The notes under the pieces are model-generated. The model was given only the letters and a program-made list of their open reading frames with translations, searched no databases and was not told the origin of the DNA. From Flavobacteriales bacterium (GTDB lineage Bacteria; Bacteroidota; Bacteroidia; Flavobacteriales_F; PHOS-HE28): 64,000 nucleotides of DNA. Location: positions 496,001 to 560,000 of the forward strand of contig JACJZI010000004.1 in the NCBI GenBank assembly GCA_020635655.1, in the 5' to 3' direction. Below are positions 52,556 to 61,547 of this stretch, one piece after another. The position numbers and the translations under genes were made by a program. Position 1 is the first letter of the stretch, and every line of letters begins with the position of its first letter.

Positions 52556-53811
52556 TTGACGTACAGCTCCAGATAGGCCTGCGCCACGGCGCGTCCGTCA
52601 TAGCGCGAAGCGGCCTTCCCGGCGATGCGCTCATTGTTCCACGACCGATCGAGCGCTTCGTCGATGCCTGCACGCAGATCGTTCACGTCACGCGGCGCCA
52701 CGAGGATACCGTTGTCCGGGTCGATCTGTTCGGGAATGCCGCCCACGCGGAAGGCCACAACCGGGGTGCCACAACAATGGGCCTCTGCGATGGTATTGGG
52801 CAGGTTCTCGGCCAGTGAAGGCAGCACGAACAGGTCCGCGGCGGCATAGTAGGCGGCGATCACCATCGGGTCCCGCAAATAGCCTGTTCGCAGGACCTCC
52901 AGCTCATCCGGCAGTTCCCGCCCGGGACCACCGATGCAGATGAGCCGGACCCGTTCATGTTCCAAGCCCCGTAGTGCCGGGATCAGCAGCTGCATCCCCT
53001 TGCGCGGACTGTCCACTTCCAGCGCATTGAACAGGACGACGCGGTCGGCATCCGACAGACCGAGCTTTGCCCGCGCACGATGCTTGTCCTGCGGGCGGAA
53101 AACGGCGGTGTCGATCCCGTTCGGGATCACCCTGCACGCCCGCCCGCGGAACATGGCGCTCGACATGGCGTGGTCGGCGAGCCATTGCGAGGGGGCCACA
53201 AGGGTCAACCGGTCCACGGGTATGGCGGTCACTGCGTCGTGCTTGTAACGCCAGTACCGTTGTGCCCGGCGGGGATCACGCAATTGTGGGGAAAGGTCAG
53301 GGCCATCGCGGAAGCTCAGGTCATCATCGGTATGGTGGCTGCCCGCGGTGAAGGGGTTCATGTCATGCAAGGTCCAGATGATGGGCTTGCTGCAACGACC
53401 GAAGAACCGCCGATGATCGATCATGCCGTAGCTCACCCAGTGCAGATGGACCACATCCGCCGCCTTCACCAGGGGATGGTCGAGTACGTCGAAAAATGCG
53501 TACGGCAGGGTGAAGATCTCGTGCGCCCCGCGTTCCCGGCGCAGGTTGCGGTTCCCAGGCGCATTGCTGCGGTCCTCGACCAAGCCAGCCACCTCCAAGG
53601 CACGACGCACCTTGTAGCGCACCTTGTTCATCAGCGGATCGCCACGCAGACCGAAGGGGTCGACCCGGTGGTGCCGGGGTATGTCCGTGCGTGTCCGGTT
53701 CAAGGTGAGCAGGTCGGACCCCACACCCAGCTCCAACAAGGCCAGGTGCAATTGGATCGCAGCGGTGGCGGCGCCCCCGACGTCACTGGTATTGAGGTGC
53801 ACGACCCTCAT
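52552..53811 (-). CDS. family 4 glycosyltransferase
   Basis: 419 residues, GT-B fold. N-terminal MRVVHLNTSDVGGAATAAIQLH (acceptor domain), HWVSYGMIDHRRF, RVIPNGIDTAVFRP, and the donor-binding motif LPSLAENLPNTIAEAHCCGTPVVAF (E-N...E-A pair). Members of this type occur in colanic-acid and capsule clusters. Overlaps both neighbours by 4 bp. Confidence 0.92.
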   Translation of the reverse strand: MRVVHLNTSDVGGAATAAIQLHLALLELGVGSDLLTLNRTRTDIPRHHRVDPFGLRGDPLMNKVRYKVRRALEVAGLVEDRSNAPGNRNLRRERGAHEIFTLPYAFFDVLDHPLVKAADVVHLHWVSYGMIDHRRFFGRCSKPIIWTLHDMNPFTAGSHHTDDDLSFRDGPDLSPQLRDPRRAQRYWRYKHDAVTAIPVDRLTLVAPSQWLADHAMSSAMFRGRACRVIPNGIDTAVFRPQDKHRARAKLGLSDADRVVLFNALEVDSPRKGMQLLIPALRGLEHERVRLICIGGPGRELPDELEVLRTGYLRDPMVIAAYYAAADLFVLPSLAENLPNTIAEAHCCGTPVVAFRVGGIPEQIDPDNGILVAPRDVNDLRAGIDEALDRSWNNERIAGKAASRYDGRAVAQAYLELYVK

Positions 53812-54821
53812 CGGGGCAGGAAAGTACCCATCCGTTGCGCGAACTCCGGTCCGCTCCAGTCACGCACGAGGTGACGGGGGAACCGATGTCGTGGTGAACG
53901 GGCATGCACGGGACCGGGGTAGTTCGCGGCCGTGTGGAGGAACCCGGCGTTCGCAGCAATGAGTTCGGTCGTGGCATCAAAGTCGGCCCCGGTCCCGAAG
54001 GGATAGGAGAAATAGCGCACCTCCCGACCAAGCATGGCCTCCAGCTCCCGCTTCGACCCGACGATCTCGCGCCGTTGTTCTTCGGGATCCTGGCGGGCAA
54101 GGGATGGATGGCCCACGGAATGCGCACCGATCACCACGGAGGGTGAGTCGGCGAATGCGCTCAACTCCGCCCTTGTCATCGGAAGGTGGGTGTTCCTCGC
54201 CTCTGTGGAATGCACGGTCGATCGGAGGCCATCCAGAAGGGCATCCCTGTCATGTGAGGGGATCCGCCGCAGGGAGTCCAGCAACTCCTCATACACATGC
54301 TGGACCGCCCCGGCATCCCCGAGCGCCCGGGAGGACCTTGTACCTGCGACCTCCAGATCGATCGCGGCGGGCGGATCCTCGTTCAGCAGGAGCATGCGCT
54401 CCAGTTCATCCCACCAGAATTCACGTCCACTTTCAATATACCCGGAAGCGATATAGAAGAGCGCCTGCAGTCCATGCGTCTCCAAAATGGGCCGTGCGAT
54501 CGTGTGATTGTCGGCATACCCATCGTCGAACGTGAGGAGTACCGACCTGCGCGGGAACCGTCTTTGATGGAGCAGGTGGTGCTCGAACTCCGCGACCGAC
54601 AGCACACGATACCGCTCCTTCAGCACCTGAAGATGCGCGTCGAAATGGTCCGGTGTCACCGCCAATTGCTGGGGATCGGTCGGCAGTTCGATCACCCGAT
54701 GGTACAGCAGAACCGCGCACGAACCGTGGCGCAACGCATTCCATGTATCGCGCAGCCGTTGAACTGTTGGGCGCAACACGTTGCGAATGCCGAACAAGGA
54801 ACGAGGGATCGATCGATTCAT
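53808..54821 (-). CDS. polysaccharide deacetylase (NodB-type, CE4)
   Basis: 337 residues. The NodB motif 1 is LLTFDDGYADN (D99-D100), motif 2 is GAHSVGHPSL with the metal-binding H-x-x-x-H, and RYFSYPFG is motif 3. It should remove N- or O-acetyl groups from a glycan precursor. ATG at 54821 (MNRSIPRSLFG) is used because it coincides with a 4-bp overlap with the upstream gene; a longer frame of 53 residues is unsupported. A signal peptide is not obvious, so it may act in the cytoplasm or on the inner membrane. Confidence 0.87.
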   Translation of the reverse strand: MNRSIPRSLFGIRNVLRPTVQRLRDTWNALRHGSCAVLLYHRVIELPTDPQQLAVTPDHFDAHLQVLKERYRVLSVAEFEHHLLHQRRFPRRSVLLTFDDGYADNHTIARPILETHGLQALFYIASGYIESGREFWWDELERMLLLNEDPPAAIDLEVAGTRSSRALGDAGAVQHVYEELLDSLRRIPSHDRDALLDGLRSTVHSTEARNTHLPMTRAELSAFADSPSVVIGAHSVGHPSLARQDPEEQRREIVGSKRELEAMLGREVRYFSYPFGTGADFDATTELIAANAGFLHTAANYPGPVHARSPRHRFPRHLVRDWSGPEFAQRMGTFLPR

Positions 54822-55825
54822 GACGTCCGTTCGCCTGGAGGTCCTGTCGTGCCTTCGCGTCCCGCGCTCTTTTGCTTCGCATACCACTGCTTCAGCCATC
54901 GCGGCAAGGACCGCCAGATTCGTCCTTTCATCGAGGGATCGGACCCTCCCTCGAAGTGGAACCGGATGTATCGCGCCCATTGCACAATGGCCTCTTCCGA
55001 CTCGATCAATGGCAGATGTTCCACGGCGATGGGCCCCTGCGCCAACTCCAATGTGGCGCTCGGGTCCGCACCCGTCTCATGGGTCGCACCGGCACCAAAA
55101 CCGCGGTTCAACGCGAGTGGTGCGCATGGGAACACGTTCGATCCACCGTGCAGGACACAGGAAGCGGTCCACCTGATCGCCCAGCTATCGATCCGGCCCT
55201 TGATCTGTTCACGCAACATGCGCGAGAAGTACGACACGCGTCCGTCGGCATCCAGTGCTTGCAGGCGCCCGCGTTGCCGCAGTTCCCGATGGAGGACGGC
55301 GCCATCCGCCTCGAATAGGCGCCAGCTGCGTTCCCAGGTGGCCCAGGCCAGGCTGTCCGGATAGCGGATCAGGTACGTGGCACCAAGTGTCGAGGGGTCC
55401 ACGTAATAGCTCCAACTGCCCACGGAAAAGACCTGCTCGTCCATTGCATAGGTGTCCAATGCCTCGTTCATGAAACGCAGGAAATGGGGCGACACCACGG
55501 CATCCTCCTCCACGACGATCACCCGGCCGTATTGCTCAACCACCCGGGTCACACCATCGATCACGGAACGCGCCAATCCCTTGTTCTCCGGAGCTTCCAC
55601 CACCTCCACATCGGCAAACCCGCGAGCAGATCGGGCTACTTCACGGACCTGACGGACCGCGTCCCGATCAGCGTCCGTGGCGTTCGCCTTCGGACCGTCG
55701 CAGAAAATGATCAGGCGGCTGCCGGGCGCCAGGTCGTTGGCCGCCAATCCTTCCAACACACGTTCCAGCAGACGGGGCCTACGGTAAGCGAATACAACGA
55801 TCGGAGCAAGGTCCATGGTGCTCAT
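54818..55825 (-). CDS. glycosyltransferase resembling the GNT-I (GT13) type
   Basis: 335 residues. The N-terminus APIVVFAYRRPRLLERVLEGL and the downstream VIVVEEDAVVSPHFLRFMNEA (E-E-D as the DxD-equivalent) resemble GT13 / GNT-I-like enzymes more than plain GT2. SLAWATWERSWRLFEADGAV is another conserved-looking stretch. Acceptor and donor unknown. It overlaps the deacetylase start by 4 bp and lies 86 bp upstream, on the map, of the ABC ATPase stop. Confidence 0.75.
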   Translation of the reverse strand: MSTMDLAPIVVFAYRRPRLLERVLEGLAANDLAPGSRLIIFCDGPKANATDADRDAVRQVREVARSARGFADVEVVEAPENKGLARSVIDGVTRVVEQYGRVIVVEEDAVVSPHFLRFMNEALDTYAMDEQVFSVGSWSYYVDPSTLGATYLIRYPDSLAWATWERSWRLFEADGAVLHRELRQRGRLQALDADGRVSYFSRMLREQIKGRIDSWAIRWTASCVLHGGSNVFPCAPLALNRGFGAGATHETGADPSATLELAQGPIAVEHLPLIESEEAIVQWARYIRFHFEGGSDPSMKGRIWRSLPRWLKQWYAKQKSAGREGTTGPPGERTS

Positions 55826-55911
55826 GCACTGGCGCAGGGGTCCGTGAAAAGATGGTCGATCATCCTGGACACGTTTGGGATCATGGATGCGCCGAGCACA
55901 CGGAACGTTCG

Positions 55912-57159
55912 TCAGGAGATCGTGAAGTGATGGGCGGTGACGAATGCGCCTTGATCGCTCTCAGGTAGTCGGCCGGTCCCGAAGAAATCACCCGCTTCGA
56001 CATGGAAGATCCCTGCATTGAAGATATAGTCCGCGATCTCCCCGTTGACACGTGAGAAGAGCGTGAAGCCATAGCTGCCTGGCGTGAGCGGGCATCGCGG
56101 CATGTGAACGGATACACGGGAACATCCCGTGGCATCCGGGAAGATCTCGCCCGTGGTCTCGTTGCTCAGGTGAAGGATGCGCTGACCATGGACATCATCG
56201 ATACCCATGGCGAGATGGAGGTTCTTCAGTTTCCCCGGCTGCGCTATCAGATCGAACCGAAAGACCACGGCGGAACCTGTCTGCGCGGAGGCCAAAGGAC
56301 CACCACGCTCATCCTCCAGGGAGAAATCGGTGAACCGGACCATGCCGTTCCCCTGCCTGTCAGGCCGGTCGGCGAGGTGGACCTCGGCGCCCTTCTCCGC
56401 GGAACGGAGGTATTCGGAGACCACCTCATGCGTTGCTCCCTTCATCACCAGGCGCCCATGGCTCAGGTACATCGCGCTCGTGCATAGGTTCTGAATGGCG
56501 GCCATGTTGTGACTGACGAACAGCACGGTGCGTCCGCCGGAGCTGACCTCCTTCATCTTGCCGATGCACTTGCGCTGGAATTCGGCGTCCCCCACGGCGA
56601 GCACTTCATCCACCACGAGGATCTCCGGTTCAAGGTGCGCGGCCACGGCGAAGGCCAATCGCACGTACATGCCGCTGGAATAGCGCTTCACCGGTGTGTC
56701 CAGGAAGCGCTCCACCTCCGCAAAATCGACGATCTCATCGAACTTGGCCGTGATCTCGAATCGGGACATGCCCAGGATCGCACCGTTCAAATAGATGTTC
56801 TCCCGGCCGCTCAATTCGGGGTGGAAGCCGGTGCCCACTTCGAGCAACGATGCCAGTCGACCGCGGATCTCCGCGCGACCTTCAGTGGGGTCCACAATGC
56901 GGCTCAGGACCTTCAACAGGGTGGACTTGCCGGCCCCGTTGCGCCCCACGATGCCGACCCGATCGCCCTCATCGATCGTGAAAGAGAGGTCCTTCAAGGC
57001 CCAGAATTCACGGGAGGAGCCACCGGTTGGCCGGCGTCCGATCAGGGAACGGGCCTTGATGCCGATCACATCACGCAGAGCCGTGTAGCGCTCCCGCTGC
57101 TGGTGGTGCAGGATGAACTTCTTGCCAAGACCCTCCGCCGTGATGATGGGCACGCTCAT
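55912..57159 (-). CDS. polysaccharide ABC exporter ATP-binding protein with C-terminal carbohydrate-binding domain (Wzt-like)
   Basis: 415 residues. Walker A GRNGAGKST (72-80), signature YSSGMYVRLAFA (160-171), Walker B ILVVDEVLAVGD (180-191), H-loop FVSHNM. From about residue 275 a beta-sandwich C-terminal domain follows (MVRFTDFSLEDERGG, LHLAMGIDDVHGQRIL), as in Wzt proteins, where it recognises the chain end before export. It starts 3 bp after the permease stop. Together with that permease it moves undecaprenyl-linked polysaccharide across the inner membrane. Confidence 0.93.
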   Translation of the reverse strand: MSVPIITAEGLGKKFILHHQQRERYTALRDVIGIKARSLIGRRPTGGSSREFWALKDLSFTIDEGDRVGIVGRNGAGKSTLLKVLSRIVDPTEGRAEIRGRLASLLEVGTGFHPELSGRENIYLNGAILGMSRFEITAKFDEIVDFAEVERFLDTPVKRYSSGMYVRLAFAVAAHLEPEILVVDEVLAVGDAEFQRKCIGKMKEVSSGGRTVLFVSHNMAAIQNLCTSAMYLSHGRLVMKGATHEVVSEYLRSAEKGAEVHLADRPDRQGNGMVRFTDFSLEDERGGPLASAQTGSAVVFRFDLIAQPGKLKNLHLAMGIDDVHGQRILHLSNETTGEIFPDATGCSRVSVHMPRCPLTPGSYGFTLFSRVNGEIADYIFNAGIFHVEAGDFFGTGRLPESDQGAFVTAHHFTIS

Positions 57160-57162
57160 GTT

Positions 57163-58026
57163 TCAGATAGTATCCGCGAAACCCTTCTCCGTGCGTCGGA
57201 AGTACCGGATGCCGAGCCCAAGCAGGACCAGGGATGCGGCCACGGAAGTGATGAAGCCTGGCCAGTGGATCGGCAGATCCCCACCGAACAGGGCAAAACG
57301 GAACCCATCGATCACCGCCACCATCGGATTGCAGGCATAGAGGAATTTCATGGCCTCCGGAATGGCCGCGTTCCCGTAGATGTCCTGACTGCTGAACGCC
57401 ACCGGGGTGACATAGACCCCGAATTGAATGATGAAAGGGACCACATACCGGAAATCGCGGTACTTCACGTTCAATGCGGCGATGAACAGACCGGCGCCCA
57501 ATGCGGCCACCAAGGCCAGGAGCAGGAAGACCGGCATCAGCAATACTTCAGGACCTGGCAGATAGGCATGAAGAAGCATCAGGACCAGCAGGATCACCAG
57601 GGCGATCGCGAAATCGATCAGACTGACCAGCACCGTGCTCAATGGAAGCACCATCCGTGGAAAGAAGACCTTGGTGATCAGGTTGGTGTTCGTGATCAGC
57701 GAGCTTGCTGATCCATCGAAAGCCGACGCGAACAACTGCCAGGGCAGGGTCGCCGCCGCCACCAGCAGGATCCTCGGGATGCCTTTCGGTACCGTGGAAC
57801 CGAACAACCAGCCGACGAACCACATGGCGCCCAGTGTGAGCAGCGGCCGGATCACGGCCCAGGAGACACCGATGGCCGTCTGCTTGTACCGGACCATCAC
57901 ATCGCGCCAGGCAAGGAAGCCCAACAAGCTCCGGAAGCGGAAGAGATCGCGCCAATAGCGTCCGCTGGTGGCCCCGGGGGCTATGATGATCGGATCACGC
58001 ATCCGATCGGAAGCGATGATGGCCAT
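57163..58026 (-). CDS. polysaccharide ABC exporter permease (Wzm-like)
   Basis: 287 residues counted from ATG at 58026 (MAIIASDRMRDPIIIAPG); the ATG at 58002 (MRDPIIIAP) is equally plausible. Six membrane helices; the conserved N-terminal segment WRDLFRFRSLLGFLAWRDVMVRYKQTAIGVSWAVIRPLLT is typical of ABC-2 polysaccharide exporters (key parts R-D-x-x-V-R-Y-K-Q-T-x-x-G-x-x-W). A TACCTTTG -7 box (58089-58096) lies 62 bp upstream of 58026, so it may start a separate transcript within the cluster. Confidence 0.9.
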   Translation of the reverse strand: MAIIASDRMRDPIIIAPGATSGRYWRDLFRFRSLLGFLAWRDVMVRYKQTAIGVSWAVIRPLLTLGAMWFVGWLFGSTVPKGIPRILLVAAATLPWQLFASAFDGSASSLITNTNLITKVFFPRMVLPLSTVLVSLIDFAIALVILLVLMLLHAYLPGPEVLLMPVFLLLALVAALGAGLFIAALNVKYRDFRYVVPFIIQFGVYVTPVAFSSQDIYGNAAIPEAMKFLYACNPMVAVIDGFRFALFGGDLPIHWPGFITSVAASLVLLGLGIRYFRRTEKGFADTI

Positions 58027-58088
58027 GCCATGAGAGGAGGACCAGCGACGGAACATCAGGGGCGGGGAACAACTCCATGAGCGGTCGG

Positions 58089-58096
58089 CAAAGGTA
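58089..58096 (-). promoter_or_regulatory. -7 promoter box TACCTTTG
   Basis: On the minus strand TACCTTTG, an exact TAnnTTTG match, 62 bp before the exporter permease start at 58026. It may provide a second promoter for the distal part of the polysaccharide cluster. Confidence 0.5.
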
Positions 58097-58117
58097 GCAG
58101 TGGGCCGCTGGGCGCAC

Positions 58118-59146
58118 CTATCGGGAGGAACGCTGATGCGCAAGGCCCGGATCACGTGCCAGGACCACGAGTTCCAGGACGCCGCGCAGGTATCCGATGC
58201 CGTAGGCCATGTGAAGGGTGACGAACGCCAGTACCACACCGGCCAGATCACCCGACCTTGGTGCCGCGCGCCAGGCGGAGACCAGGGCAGCGATGCCATA
58301 GACCGCGATCCCCAGGAGCAGCGCCCGTGCACCGAGCGGATGCAGGAGCGCCACTCCGGCCGATGTGACCAGGAACAACACCCAAAGCGCAGGCACCACC
58401 TGCCGAACGGTCGTGATCCGATGGTGCAGCCGATTCACGTACACCTTCCAATAGCCATATTGCGCATACTGTCGATAAAGACGTCGATAGCTGGCACGAA
58501 CGTGGTACCTGCTGCGGACCCTGGGAGAGAGCAGGATCTTCCACCCGGCCCTGACCACCCTGTAGTTGAGCTCATCGTCCTGGTTGCGCGCGAGACGTTC
58601 GTCGAAGTAGCCGATCTGTTCGAACACATCCCGACGGTATGCGCCAAAGGCCACCGTATCCACCTCCCCCTCACGTTCTCCAGTACGAAAATGTGCGTTC
58701 CCTACGCCGAACGGATGGGCCATGGCCGCACCGATACGCCTGCTGGTGGCATCGCGGAACACGTTCTCGATCACACCGCCCACGCACCCCGCTTCTGGGT
58801 GCGACCCCAACATGGCCAGGTCCTCGCGAAAGAACCCGGGGTCCACTTCGGCATGGGCCCCCAGGATGATCCCGATCTCGTATCCGTCCGGCCGCAGACC
58901 CAGGTTCAGCGCATGGGGCGTGGTGCATTGCGGATTGTCGACCAGCTTGATCCACCGATGTTCGGCCAGGAACGGCGCGATCTCCGCGCGCGAACCATCG
59001 GTGCTCATGCCGTCACACACCCGGACCTCCAGGTCCATGTGCGATCGATCCGCATCGACAATGGACCGCAGGCAACGTCCGATATGACCGGCCTCATTGC
59101 GGCAGGGGATCACCACACGGACATGGACCGGACCGGTGTTCATCAT
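58118..59146 (-). CDS. family 2 glycosyltransferase with C-terminal membrane helices
   Basis: 342 residues. HVRVVIPCRNEAGHIGRCLRSI, VRVCDGMSTDGSRAEI, the H-A-E motif in LGAHAEVDPGFF and RNQDDELNYRVVRAG follow the GT2 pattern of succinoglycan-type transferases. Two to three hydrophobic segments follow (about 255-330). ATG at 59146 overlaps the upstream GT4 stop by 4 bp; a second ATG follows immediately. Donor sugar not identifiable. Confidence 0.9.
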   Translation of the reverse strand: MMNTGPVHVRVVIPCRNEAGHIGRCLRSIVDADRSHMDLEVRVCDGMSTDGSRAEIAPFLAEHRWIKLVDNPQCTTPHALNLGLRPDGYEIGIILGAHAEVDPGFFREDLAMLGSHPEAGCVGGVIENVFRDATSRRIGAAMAHPFGVGNAHFRTGEREGEVDTVAFGAYRRDVFEQIGYFDERLARNQDDELNYRVVRAGWKILLSPRVRSRYHVRASYRRLYRQYAQYGYWKVYVNRLHHRITTVRQVVPALWVLFLVTSAGVALLHPLGARALLLGIAVYGIAALVSAWRAAPRSGDLAGVVLAFVTLHMAYGIGYLRGVLELVVLARDPGLAHQRSSR

Positions 59147-60231
59147 CCGCGCAGGGCCATTTCCTCCAGAACACCCAGCATCCGGTCCACGCAACGGTCC
59201 CAGGCGAACCGTTCCTGGACCCATCGCCGACCTGCTTCCCCCAGACGGACCCGCTCTTCCGGATCGGTCACGAGCCTGAACAATCGCTCGGCCGCCTTCA
59301 TGGGATCGCCTTGGGGTACGACATATCCGGTGACACCCTCCTCCACCACTTCCGGCAGGCCGCCGGCATCGCTGACCACCACGGGCAGCGCGCAGGCGGA
59401 AGCCTCGATCACGGCCACACCGAAGCTCTCCGCCCGACTGAGCGCCACAAAGACATGCATCCGACCAAGCTCCCCTGGAACTTCCGCATGCGGTGCGGCG
59501 CCGGCAAGGACCGTTCGGTCCTGCACCCCCAACGTGGTGACCAACCGTTCCAGTTCCTTTCTCTGGGGGCCATCACCCACGATCCGCAACCGGAGATCGG
59601 GCACTCCCTTCATGCGCACAAGATGGGCAAAGGCCCGGATGAGGCGGTCGACACCATAGGTCGGGGACAAGGTCTTCACGGTCCCGATCACGACCGGACC
59701 TTCTGCGGGCCGTGGATCAGGCTTGAATCGTTCCGGGTCCACACCGAACGGGACGACCGTGATCGGTCGCTCATACTTCAAAAGCCCCTGCACCCGCCTC
59801 GCCATGCTCGTGCTCGTGGACACGATGCGGTCCGCTGAACGAAGGTTCCGCAACAACCACCAACGATGAAGAGGTGTGCGGTCCGGGAATTCATGCACAT
59901 CGCTCCCCCATACGTTCAGAACGACCGGTACATGGTGTATGCCCCGGCCCAGGGTCCCATACCCTGAAGCATAATGCACGTTGACCACATCCGGTCGGAC
60001 CCGTTGCAGGAGATGGGCAAGCCTTACCCGGTTCAGGAGATACCCCAGCCCATGATGATGCGGCATTCGCACCAATGTGACACGACCATCCAGGCCGGGC
60101 GCACACGCATGTTGTGTGATCAGATGGACACGATGACCGCGCTCAACGAACGCATTCGCCCAGCGTACTGCATGCACCGAACTGGCCGCCGCAAGCAGCG
60201 CGATGGAAAGCCCGTTGGTCCGGGTGTGCAT
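59143..60231 (-). CDS. family 4 glycosyltransferase
   Basis: 362 residues, GT-B fold. N-terminal GLSIALLAAASSVHAVRWANAF (acceptor side), LNVWGSDVHEF, VVPFGVDPERF, and the donor-binding SRAESFGVAVIEASACALPVV with the E-x7-E pair. First gene, in transcription order, of the polysaccharide cluster; only 67 bp separate its start from the IS630 remnant. No -7 box is obvious just upstream, so the promoter may lie within the remnant or be diverged. Confidence 0.92.
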   Translation of the reverse strand: MHTRTNGLSIALLAAASSVHAVRWANAFVERGHRVHLITQHACAPGLDGRVTLVRMPHHHGLGYLLNRVRLAHLLQRVRPDVVNVHYASGYGTLGRGIHHVPVVLNVWGSDVHEFPDRTPLHRWWLLRNLRSADRIVSTSTSMARRVQGLLKYERPITVVPFGVDPERFKPDPRPAEGPVVIGTVKTLSPTYGVDRLIRAFAHLVRMKGVPDLRLRIVGDGPQRKELERLVTTLGVQDRTVLAGAAPHAEVPGELGRMHVFVALSRAESFGVAVIEASACALPVVVSDAGGLPEVVEEGVTGYVVPQGDPMKAAERLFRLVTDPEERVRLGEAGRRWVQERFAWDRCVDRMLGVLEEMALRG

Positions 60232-60298
60232 CTTGGGGGCGAAGATCGAGAATGTCCTTGGCGACCCATCCTATTGATCCGGCATTCATGATCTGGAC

Positions 60299-60944
60299 TC
60301 AGGCTGCGTAACGAACGGTGTCTTTCTGGAACAGTGCGATGATGCGCTTGGGGTGTCGCTGGAGCGAGCGCAGGAAGCGCGATGTGAAAAGTTCAAGCTG
60401 ACCCTTCTTGCGTGCTGGAGCGTGCTTGGTGACGGCATCCTTCAGCCTTGGCGCGTGCACGGATGGCCGGAAAATCCTCGTGCATCCACTTGCGCACCGC
60501 CTCGGGGCGCTGCTCGTAGGCCTTGCCTGGAGGCTTCTGTGGCGTGAAGCCCCAGCGCTCCAGATAGAGCCCCACACGACGTATGGCCAGCTTCCGGTCG
60601 TAGCGCCGCTCGATCGGCTCACGCACCGCAGGCCTGTTCCACAAAGCGTAAGGCATCTTCAATTGATCGGGCGTTCTCTCACGGAGCAGCCGTTGTGTCT
60701 CCTTCTCCTGCTCACTTGTCAGGATGCGCCCCTTGCCTATCGGGCGACCGGTCTTCCACACACGAATGGCCTTCCAGCCACCGGCCTTGTACCGTTGCCA
60801 CGCTTCGTTCACCGTATTCCGGGACATGCCACAGAGTCCGGCCGTTCCCTTCAGACCCATGCCTTGGGGCCTGCACTGCTCCGCTTGCCCTCTAAGCTCA
60901 TTGAGCGCGGGCATCGACAGCTTCCTGGAGTCGTTCTCGCGCAT
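60299..60944 (-). pseudogene. internally deleted IS630-type transposase
   Basis: The N-terminal frame (60944 leftward) encodes an IS630-type helix-turn-helix domain: GLKGTAGLCGMSRNTVNEAWQRYK, then LTSEQEKETQRLLRERTPDQL, LYLERWGFTPQKP and HEDFPAIRARAKAEG. The next frame carries the family's C-terminus, KHAPARKKGQLELFTSRF and RHPKRIIALFQKDTVRYAA, ending at 60299. The DDE catalytic core that should lie between them is missing. The join is at GCTGAAGGAT (60437-60446 on the plus strand), and the frame shifts there. So it is a dead element, possibly movable only in trans. Possible terminal repeats TAACGAACG (60309-60317) and TAACGGACG (60975-60983, inverted) are short. Confidence 0.85.
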
Positions 60945-61071
60945 GCCACGGCAAGATCCACAGATCGTGCCGATCGTCCGTTATAGCGATGCAGGATCAA
61001 TAGTGTGATGCCGTTCGACCCGGTGTGCGGCCGTTCGTCCGGATCGACCAGCGGGCCGTGCTTCCAGCGCC

Positions 61072-61079
61072 TAATTTCA
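61072..61079 (+). promoter_or_regulatory. -7-like box TAATTTCA
   Basis: TAATTTCA, two bases off TAnnTTTG, ends 18 bp before the NfeD-like start at 61098. Confidence 0.3.
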
Positions 61080-61097
61080 CGCCACAACCACGCATCA

Positions 61098-61544
61098 ATG
61101 GGCTTCTTCCAATGGTACTGGTGGGCGGGTCTCGCGATCGTACTGATGATCGCGGAGATCTTCGTTCCGGGGTTCTTCCTGCTCTGTCTGGGTATCGGTT
61201 GCGCCGGTGGGGCGCTGACCGCAGCGCTCGGCTTTGGCGAGATCGTCCAGCTCTCCTTGTTCTCCCTTGTTTCCCTCATCGCATTCCTCACCATTCGGCC
61301 CGTGCTGATGAAACAGTTCTGGAAGGACGGCGGCATGCGCACCAACGTGGATGCCCTGGCCGGCCGTCACGCCAAGGTGAGCCAGGACTTCGATCCCGGT
61401 CTGCGCCTGGGCCGCGTGGCCATCGATGGTGACGATTGGCGGGCGGAATGCACCGTGGACCGCATGCTTCGCATCGGTGACGTGGTCGAGATCGTCCGCG
61501 TCGATAGCAACACATTGATCGTGAAACCCATAGAAACCGCATAG
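61098..61544 (+). CDS. NfeD family membrane protein
   Basis: 148 residues with two to three hydrophobic helices (about 6-28, 30-48, 52-72) and a C-terminal OB-fold-like domain (about 90-148: GRHAKVSQDFDPGLRLGRVAIDGDDW; VVEIVRVDSNTLIVKP). NfeD proteins without a protease domain pair with SPFH/stomatin proteins, as here (the SPFH gene starts 3 bp after). They are thought to organise membrane microdomains. ATG at 61098 is chosen because hydrophobicity starts there; the longer frame is polar. Confidence 0.9.
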   Translation: MGFFQWYWWAGLAIVLMIAEIFVPGFFLLCLGIGCAGGALTAALGFGEIVQLSLFSLVSLIAFLTIRPVLMKQFWKDGGMRTNVDALAGRHAKVSQDFDPGLRLGRVAIDGDDWRAECTVDRMLRIGDVVEIVRVDSNTLIVKPIETA

Positions 61545-61547
61545 ACC

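Noticed and set aside
60309..60983. Full terminal inverted repeats for the IS630 remnant
   Set aside because: Only TAACG[A/G]ACG (9 bases, one mismatch) agrees between the ends and the outer sequence aligns poorly, so exact ends and target duplications are not claimed.
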